Assembly (NCBI GenBank): GCA_013398615.1
Contig: VZSR01000243.1
Location: 2,206,657-2,270,656 of the forward strand
Direction of reading: 5' to 3'
Length of the DNA: 64,000 nt
From: Brachypodius melanocephalos
Lineage: Eukaryota; Chordata; Aves; Passeriformes; Pycnonotidae
Shown: piece after piece, positions 56,873 through 64,000 of the stretch
How the letters are laid out: every line of letters begins with the position of its first letter
Numbering within the stretch: the first letter of the stretch is position 1
Translations under genes and position numbers: made by a program
Notes under the pieces: model-generated
The model's database searches: none
What the model was told of the DNA's origin: nothing
The model's input: only the letters and a program-made list of their open reading frames with translations

Positions 56873-57846
56873 GAGTCCTGTGCAGGCTGCTCCAGGTTAT
56901 TCCTCCCCTCTGGCTGAGCAGGCAGAGATGGGAGTGCCCAAAATATGTTGGATTTTGTGCAGAGATTGGTTGGTGTTGAGGAAAATCCCAAATCAGAGGG
57001 AAATTCTGAATTTCACATCAGCCACAGGCCAAGTTTGAGCATCAAAAGTCAGTGCAACAAAAGCTGGGAGGAATTCCTTTGAAGTGGAGATAAAAGGAAG
57101 CCTTTTCCAACCAAACCTGAGAAATTTAGGAAGTTCAGATTTGGGGTTTTATTCCTTTATTTTTGGTTATTGAAATCCACCTGCGTGCCCAGACACAGCC
57201 TGAAAGGTTTGTGCCAGCTGAATTCTCTTCAGGAGGTTTGGAAAAGGGGTTTTCCCTTTTTATGCTGGGATTTTTTTTGGGGGGGCATTCACCCAGCAGT
57301 GGCTTTGTGTCCCTTTGGCTGTCCTGGTGAGGTTGATGGGATGAAAGATCTGCTGGAATTCAGGTGGAATTCTGAGTGCTTTGCTTCCCTTACCCTTAAT
57401 TCCTGAGTGCCATCTGCCATAAAGACAAAGCAGCTAAAAAAAAACCCCAGCACACTTCAATTTAGGAACACAATTTGATGCTGTTTATCCAGGGAGGGAA
57501 GAGTTGGGATTTGGGGGAAAATGGAAGAAGGATGTTCCCATCTCTAACCAAGATGTTTGGGATCACAACGGGGATCCTCCTGCTGCCAGAGCCTGCAGGA
57601 TGCTAAAAGCAGCTGCATCCCAAAATACACCACATTTATGGGTATTTATGACATGAAGTGGCATCAGAGCAGGGGATTTTTAGGATCAGAATTTGTTAAA
57701 ATTATCAGCCTTGGGTCCAAAAGTTGCTGCAGACACTCCAGCAGTGCAGGCTTGCTGTCAGCTGGTATTTAAAAATGAGTTTAAACGGGATGAAAGAGAT
57801 TCAGGCACACTCCTTCCTTGATTTGGGCCACAAGTGTGAGTATTCC
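56873..57846. other. 3' UTR or flank of UBASH3B, no gene seen
   Basis: Non-coding. It belongs to the 3' UTR if the distal poly(A) site near 60.9 kb is used. Confidence 0.4.
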
Positions 57847-57970
57847 CAGAATCATCCCAGAATGGTTTGGGTTGGAAAAGCTCAAAAACCTCATTTCCAT
57901 GAGCAGGGACACACCAGGGTGGCCTTGGACATTTCCAGGGGTGGGGCAGCCACGGCTGCTCCAGGCAACA
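57847..57970 (-). mobile_element. CR1-like LINE 3' end, antisense
   Basis: AGAATCATCCCAGAATGGTT, TGGGTTGGAAAAGCTC, GGGACACACCAGGGTGGCCT, TGGACATTTCCAGGGGTGGG, GCAGCCACGGCTGCTCCAGG is the antisense CR1 3' end. It lies 1.5 kb after the UBASH3B stop. Confidence 0.9.
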
Positions 57971-58330
57971 AATGGAAAACACCAAATAATAAAGCAAAAA
58001 GCAGCAGCTGAGGTGTTGCAGGAGAGATTTTGTGCCACCCCTGCCCAGCTCTGCCTCTGCTCAAAGCGCTGAATTCCCTCGTTTGAAATGGGTGAGAGGC
58101 ACAGAAATCAACACTGGCCAAATGGATGTTTATTAGTCACAGAAAAATCAAGTTTTGGGTGGTGTTTTGGTGGGTTTTCCTCTTGGGCAGGGCCGGTGTC
58201 ACCTCCCCCAAGCTGCCACAACAACCAAGGAGTGGAAAAACTGCAAAATTCCCTCTTCCCACGAGAGGTGAAACCATTGGGATGGAACCAATCCAGAGGG
58301 GCTGAGCTCAGTTTGGAGCTGGGCAAGGAG

Positions 58331-58578
58331 AGCACAGCAAATCCTGTCCATGTCCACAGGCAGCAGGGAGCCCATCCTGGGCAGTATCCCAGAAATTCCC
58401 TCAATCCATAGGAATATCCCATTATTTCTATGTTTAGGACTGTGTAACACACCTTAGCACAGCACATCCTGTCATATCCACAGGCAGCAGGGAGCCCATC
58501 CTAGGAAATATCCCAGAAATTCCCTCAATCCATAGGAATATCCCATAATTTCTATGTTTAGGACTGTGTAGCACACTC
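58331..58578. repeat. Direct duplication of 124 bases
   Basis: Two adjacent copies with GCAGCAGGGAGCCCATCCT starting at about 58360 and 58484, then AATTCCCTCAATCCATAGGA and TATGTTTAGGACTGTGTA. Copies differ at only a few positions, so the duplication is recent. Confidence 0.92.
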
Positions 58579-60888
58579 ATAAGTGCTTTATTAAAGCAGG
58601 GGTGGGACTGAAAAGTCAGGGAGAAAATTTAGGACAGAAGAGAAAGGAAAACCAAAACCTGCTCCTGCCTGGTTTTATCGCTGTCAGATTAACTTAATTG
58701 TTTAATTTTTAATTTAAACTCTTTTTGGCCGAGTGCAGACATTCTGAAGAGCGTTTCTGGCTCGTTTTCCTCCATGCAAAAAGTTTCCAATTAAATATTT
58801 GACAATCACACACACACACACAAAAAATTGTTGCTGAAGCATGCGAATTGTCCAGATTTTTCATTATATTCCAATATTTATTGCCTGTAGAAGGAGTGGA
58901 GGCTGCTCAGATCCTGTTTGATTTGAGTGACAATAAAAGGATTTTCTTTAGAGGGAGCAAAAGCTGAATGCACAATTGGAGTGGTGTTAGCTGCTCTTTG
59001 ATATAATAATAGAGGAAAAAAGTGTTGTGCTTGAGGAGGTAGATGTTAAAATACTCCTCTTTAAATATATATATATATTTTTGGATGTTTGGGAAATATT
59101 TTGACAGTTGTGGGCTTGTCTCGAATTAGGTGTCAAGAATGACCAAGGGAGAAAAATCCTATTTTCTTCAGCATTTTGGGTTTTCTTGGGAGGTTTTGTG
59201 TTGAGCAGAAAAGGCTTTTTGGGAGGAAAAAAAAAGAGAGAAAAGGTGTTGTTCCTTTTAAATTTATAATTGAGAAGTTAAGAAGATGAAAGAATTGCTG
59301 CTTCACTTTCACCCCATCGCTGCTCATGAATGTGGATTTAATTCCAGTGTTTTGTCCCAGAACATTAAATTTGGTCCCTCCAAAATGTTTTCCTTCACTG
59401 GGAGCTGCAGCAGATCCCAACTTTTATTCGAACAGCACTTCCCAGGTTTTTCTCTTCTCTCCACAATTAAAGAAAAAAAATACAAACCTGCCAAGAATAA
59501 ACTTTTAATTTTCAGAATATGCAATGTCTGGCTTAGAAAAAGACAAGAATTAAATCGACATTACACTGAAATCAACAGAGCTTTGCTTCTTTATGCAAAA
59601 TGAGGATCCAGACCGTGATAACTTCAGACAAAAATTGCTATTTCCCTTTTCGCTCCGACTGAGCAGTTTCAGACAGAAGTTGGCTGAGGCCAGGAGCCTC
59701 CTTCTGCTATGAAATTTAATTTAATGAGTGACTTTAATGAGAGTGGTCATTTTTATCCCCAAATAATGGCTTTGGTTCGTGGTTTGGGTTCATTTCTTTC
59801 AAAAGAGGCAGAGAGGAAATGATTCTGAAATCCCTCAAGGGAGTGATGGGGGAGCAGACGTGCTTGGGATGGCGATCAACGAGCAAAATAATTGTAATTA
59901 ACAGCGGCTGTGATTGGCTAAATCACTGCTGGCTGCTCCCCACTTCCTCAAATTCGTTCCCCAGGGAATCTTCCTGACCCACAACAGAAAATACCCAGCC
60001 AGTTCCTTTATCATTTCCCATTAAAATGTCTTTTCTGAACTTTCTCTCCATGACATCTCTTCAGATTTGATGTTATCAATTTTTTGTTTGTTTGTTTGTT
60101 TCATTTTCAACCTGTTGTATCATTGTTTATTATGTTTTTTTTTTTAATTTAGTGTGAACAGATTGTATTTATTTGAGAGGAAAAAAGAGTTTGCTGTTTA
60201 AAAAAAAAGCCCCAATAATTGTATTGCCAAAAATAGCTGTAATTACCTGTGACATCTGTATTTTTTTATTTTGGGGATGGGGTAGGCAGAGGGGGTGGGT
60301 GGTTGTTTTTAATCTCAGTTTTGAGTGCGAACAAACTGTTAAAACAACCACTGCGTTTTAATTTGCTTCTCACATTAAATGGAATTCTCGGCAGTCAGAC
60401 AAAAAATATCTCGTGGGCGATTTAATAAAGATGCCAAGCACCCTTCCTATTTCAGATTTCCTCTGGAGCCTGGTGGAATTCCGAGCTGCATTTTCTTTTT
60501 TTTCTGAGGCTGAAATTCATTCTCTTGACAGCAGATGGCACAAAATTCTCTCGACTCCCTGAGCAGGTTTTCCCTGCTCAGGGATGGGCTTTTCCCTCTG
60601 GATTCAGTCTTTTTTCCCCTGGAGTTATTTCACTCTCAGGTTTGGATGTGTGGAACTGAAGGCACAACTTGCAAAACCAAATTTACTTTTTCTTAATCCG
60701 GATTTTTTTTTTTTTTTAATCCAGCAGGAGTTTTATCTTTCAACCCAGCTGCTTGCAATTCATGACCTGCAGCTCTGTTTTCCAGTAAAATTGATGGATG
60801 ATGAAGAACACAAAAGCCACAGCTTTTATCAACCAAATATCCACTGAGTGATGCACTTCCCTGCACCTGAAATTTGGAAACAGGTCCT
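58579..60888. other. Long AT-rich stretch, likely distal 3' UTR
   Basis: About 2.3 kb without minisatellites or CR1, unlike the introns. Contains a TATA run at 59067-59080, a T/G run TTTGTTTGTTTG at about 60084-60100, and AATAAA at 60424. Absence of repeats and position suit a conserved 3' UTR, but this is inference. Confidence 0.4.
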
Positions 60889-60930
60889 AATAAATCAGGA
60901 ATAAACCACACATTGTGTTTATAATTAACC
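60889..60930 (+). terminator. UBASH3B: Candidate distal UBASH3B poly(A) site
   Basis: Two AATAAA hexamers lie 11 bases apart (60889-60894 and 60900-60905), followed by a GT-rich stretch containing TTGTGTTT. This is 4.5 kb after the stop. Mammalian UBASH3B mRNAs have a 3' UTR of several kilobases as I recall, so this is a reasonable distal end. Another AATAAA is at 60424-60429. The choice between them is an inference. Confidence 0.4.
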
Positions 60931-61578
60931 ACTTGGTCCACTCCACTCAAGCACACACAGGTTTTAGACTATAATTATCTTAAAATTCAGTTTATTTTAC
61001 AGGAATTGTTGTCCACAGCACATTTTGAGCAGTAGCAAAGGAGGGCCGGAAGAGGATCTGCCGAAAAATTCTTTTTTGGAAATCACAAATCGTGAAGTAG
61101 GCTTGGAAAAATGTGATTCCAGTGGTTATCACACAGCTGGGGGGACACAAAGCTGGAATACTCAAACCTGCAAGGGGACAGGGGAAAGCAGAACGGTGTC
61201 CCCAGAGTCCTGCTGCTGTCCCCATCCCTCCACCCCAGCACCCAGCAGGTTCTGCCGTCCCTGCAGAGCCACAAACCACAGGCAGCAAAATTCCCTTTTA
61301 CCATTGCTGCTTTCTCCAGCATCTCTGCGGGCAGAGCCAGCCAAAAACCTCCTGGGGCAGCAGCACAGCGGCACAGGAGGGACATTTTTAATTTTTTTAT
61401 TATTATTATTTTTAATCCAGGGATTTAAAATGGGTTTTCAGCAGCTTTGCCACATGCACCAAACAAGTGCTGCCTCCTGAGCTTGGGGGATGAAATCCTG
61501 TGGCATCACAGCAGCAGGGTCACCCCAAACCAAAATTTCCTGAATCTTTCCCCTGCTCCCTCTCCACGCATCCCTGCC
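60931..61578. other. Intergenic stretch, no gene seen
   Basis: Between the distal poly(A) signals of UBASH3B and the LTR-like block. A short TTATTATTATT run at about 61398-61410. Nothing else recognised. Confidence 0.4.
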
Positions 61579-62407
61579 TGTGAAAAACGAGGTTTACATT
61601 TTTGGTAAAATTTTAAAAGTTTAATCAAAGACAATAGGGAATAAAGACGCAGGGTTAACGTCCAGGTGCTTGGCATTCAGCTAAGAGTACACTTACTATT
61701 TTCAGAGACATTTTAAAAATGCTTTTTTTATTACATCACCCTGTTGCATATTCATATACTATTATGCATATTCCTATTTTTTTACAAATTAGTTTACATA
61801 TTTTAGGAGCTGTTTAGTATGGCCACTCTTTGGAGTCTGCCTTTTTAGAGTATGCCTGGTTTTTGGCTGTGGTTTTAATCTATCTTTATTTCCCTTCTAA
61901 TTTGGGCTTTGGTTCATCCTTTCCACAGAGGGTAAGAGTTGATAGCTGGGCAGGTTTGTAGCAGGGTCCTGTCCACTGGATGTTATCCCAACCAAACAGG
62001 TAGTTCAATTTTAAGCAGAGTTATATATTAGCTACTTCATTACTGTGTCTAAGGAAAAAAAAAAACCAAAAAAACAACAAAAAAATCAAAAAACCAAAAA
62101 ACGAAAACCAAAAAAAACCAAACACACACACACACAAAAAAGAAAAAAAAAAACAAAACCCCACCCCCAAACTATATCCTTATAAACAGAGTTATTTCAA
62201 CACTATACATATAACAGAGTTATTTCAATGTTATACATATCTTATAACAGGGTTATTTTAACATTCTACATCTCTTATAACAGATTCGTTTTAACGCTAT
62301 ACATATAACAGATTTATTTCAATATTATACATATCTTTGAGTTATTTTAACATTATATATATACTAATATCTCTGAAAAGCTAATTTTATGCTGTGTATT
62401 TATAACA
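61579..62407 (-). mobile_element. Possible antisense LTR-like block with internal repeats
   Basis: The plus strand starts TGTGAAAAACG and soon holds GGGAATAAAGACGCAGGG. The poly(A)-like signal on the minus strand would be weak (TTTATT is at several places to the right). The block holds an A/C-rich tract at 62047-62160, then about five units of TAACAGAGTTATTTCAA plus CATTATACATAT at 62178-62360. It ends near TTATAACA at 62407. No target duplication was found. It could instead be unrelated AT-rich DNA. Confidence 0.25.
62178..62360. repeat. Short tandem repeat, about 35-base unit
   Basis: Five imperfect copies of ATAACAGAGTTATTTCAACA then TTATACATAT. Confidence 0.85.
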
Positions 62408-62409
62408 CC

Positions 62410-62658
62410 CCCTGAGCTGAGCCGGGGCAGAGTCGGAGCGGTGAAATTCCGAGTCCCCCTGCGCTGTCACCCACCAGGGACCCGTGAGGTCACCGATGTC
62501 CCCGCAGCCGCCAACACGGAGGAAAGGCGAGGTGGGGCAGAGCAGGGGCCGAGCCCCCGGGGTGATGAAGTCACGGTAAATGTGCTCCCCCCGTGCTGAA
62601 AAGGCAGCGGGGCCAGCAGAGCCCCGCAGAGAGGAAGCCCAGCCCGGCTCAGCACAGC
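62410..62658 (+). promoter_or_regulatory. Candidate CRTAM promoter and 5' UTR
   Basis: This is a short stretch richer in G, C and CpG than its AT-rich left flank, directly upstream of the signal-peptide exon. It contains CRE/AP-1-like octamers TGAGGTCA (62485-62492) and TGAAGTCA (62566-62573). No TATA box was seen. Such sites would suit an activation-induced lymphocyte gene, but octamers this short occur by chance. Confidence 0.3.
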
Positions 62659-62701
62659 ATGGCCGTGCCCGCGGTGCTGCTCACCGTGATCCTGCTCCAA
62701 G
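62659..62701 (+). CDS. CRTAM: Candidate CRTAM exon 1 (signal peptide), 3' partial
   Basis: An ATG in good context (GCACAGCATGG) opens MAVPAVLLTVILLQ, a hydrophobic signal-peptide-like stretch. It ends CAAG with donor GTAAGA at 62702, leaving one base of a split codon. A signal-peptide exon ending in phase 1 is typical of immunoglobulin-superfamily receptors, and human CRTAM exon 1 also ends in LQ plus one base. CRTAM lies next to UBASH3B on the same strand in mammals. No immunoglobulin exon lies in the remaining 1.3 kb, so the identity rests on position, phase and signal-peptide character only. Confidence 0.5.
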
Positions 62702-63499
62702 GTAAGACTGGCTCCTCTCCTGCCGCCTCTCCCTTCCAGTCCTGCCGGGAAAACTCTGCTCCAGAGCTCCAGCACACAGCTCAAGGCTGTGCTGGTGGTG
62801 TCTGGGGGATAAAACAGCGCTGTCACCCCGTTCCCAGAGCTCCCTGACTCCTAAACTCAGGAGCAATGAGACCAGCTCTCCATCAGCTTGAGGTGACCGA
62901 GCATTGGGGTAGCAAAAGATTCTGCCTTAAATTCGGACAGAGAATCACTGCTGGCTTTGCCCGGGTCAGAAATCCAAGCGTGCCTTTGCATGGTGAAAAA
63001 AGGCTGGGAAGGGGCTGATGGAAGTCAGGGCAATTTAGGGAGAACTTGCAGAGTGCTTTGAAAAACTTTAAGATGCTCAATCTCCTCACTCCTGCTGGAG
63101 GAGACAGCCTGTTTGTCTTTCAGACACAGGAGAGGGTGACAGGGTCGTGTTTGACTGTGTCAGTCAGGGGATCTAAGAAGGATCCAACAGAAGATCCAGT
63201 GAAGGAAGGAGCCAGGCAGCAATCCATGCCCAGGATCCTGCAGGCTTCACTCCCGAGCTTTGCAGCAGAGATGGATGCACGATCCTGGGGGCTGGAGCAA
63301 TATTCCCTCCCCCTGCTTGGCAGACACTGGAGCAGAAACCACCGCAGGGCTGTTGCTGACAATTTGCTAATTCTCAGTACAAACCCAGTACAACCCCTGT
63401 CCCCCATTCTGCCACAGACCCCCGCAGGATGAATTTGTAGCTGCTGCCTTGGCTTCCAGAATTAATTCAGCTCCATTCACAGGTCAGCAGCCGGGACAA
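62702..63499. other. Presumed CRTAM intron 1, no exon seen
   Basis: Follows the donor GTAAGA. No immunoglobulin-domain exon recognised. A 128-codon ORF here has no known domain. Confidence 0.4.
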
Positions 63500-63858
63500 A
63501 GCTCATTAAACGGGGTGGCACTGTGGGTTTAGAGGCTCACAGATAACTCTGCACCAAAACTAACTCATTAAACAGGGTGAGTGTGGGTTACAGGCTGACA
63601 GATAACCCTGCACCAAAACTAAAACTAACTCATTAAACAGGGTGAGTGTGGGTTACAGGCTGACAGATAACTTTGCACCAAAACTAACTCATTAAATGGG
63701 ATGAGTGTGGGTTACAGGCTGACAGATAACCCTGCACCAAAACTAACTCATTAAATGGTGTGGCTCTGTGGGTCACAGGCTCACAGATAGCTCTGCACCA
63801 AAACTAACTCATTAAATGGTGTGAGTGTGGGTCACAGGCTCACAGATAACTGCACCAG
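63500..63858. repeat. Minisatellite, about 60-base unit, 6 copies
   Basis: CTCATTAAA landmarks at about 63502, 63564, 63629, 63688, 63747 and 63808. Units read ACTAACTCATTAAACAGGGT, GAGTGTGGGTTACAGGCTGA, CAGATAACCCTGCACCAAA. Three units contain GGGTGAGTGTGG, which resembles a splice donor. It lies 0.8 kb into the presumed CRTAM intron 1. Confidence 0.93.
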
Positions 63859-64000
63859 TGCTCTCAGTGCAAGTCCCAGTGCAAGGAGCTCTCAGTCACT
63901 TCCTGGGGGCTCCAAGAATAGCACCCAGGGTAGAACTGCTCTGCTGGGTGCATCCTGCAGTTTCCAGCACCAAAGTGCTGCCCTCTCTTGCCAAGGAGGT

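Noticed and set aside
1..64000. CRISPR array or bacterial operon
   Set aside because: Tandem arrays here have no unique spacers of constant size, and the window is clearly vertebrate.

Overview
The window is vertebrate nuclear DNA, almost certainly from a bird and probably a passerine. Evidence: a multi-exon gene with GT-AG introns, several 3'-end fragments of CR1-type LINEs, solo LTRs of endogenous retroviruses, many minisatellites, and no bacterial-style ORF packing. Almost all short ORFs in the window are chance or repeat-derived.

The main gene is UBASH3B (STS-1/TULA-2, ubiquitin-associated and SH3 domain-containing protein B) on the + strand. I placed 13 coding exons, exons 2 to 14, between 38503 and 56369. 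All junctions are in phase and use GT/AG. They encode the end of the UBA domain, the 2H phosphoesterase domain with both HxT motifs, the SH3 domain and the complete C-terminal histidine-phosphatase domain with its RHG motif, second arginine and second histidine. Exon 1 (N-terminus and start of UBA) was not found and should lie to the left, so bases 1 to 38502 are read as part of intron 1. At the right end, a 43-base signal-peptide-like exon at 62659-62701 is the likely first coding exon of the next gene. By known synteny (UBASH3B followed by CRTAM, same strand) it is proposed to be CRTAM.

Layout: 1-38502, intron 1 of UBASH3B, with two solo LTRs of one family, CR1 fragments, about ten tandem arrays (one is an array of GATA-factor-like sites at 36.6-37.0 kb) and two assembly gaps. 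38503-56369, UBASH3B exons 2-14, with introns crowded with minisatellites, two antisense LTR relics, a gap just before exon 8, and a tandem array seeded by the 3' end of exon 5. 56370-about 60.9 kb, 3' UTR and flank with several polyadenylation signals. About 61.6-62.4 kb, AT-rich repeat or LTR-like DNA. 62.4-64 kb, candidate CRTAM promoter, exon 1 and start of intron 1.

UBASH3B is known as a phosphatase that dampens tyrosine-kinase signalling in T cells and platelets, and CRTAM is an immunoglobulin-family receptor of activated lymphocytes. The two would make a neighbouring pair of haematopoietic genes. The most notable observations are the decoy splice-donor array behind exon 5, the GATA-site minisatellite in intron 1, and the CR1 tail expanded into a roughly 360-base satellite.
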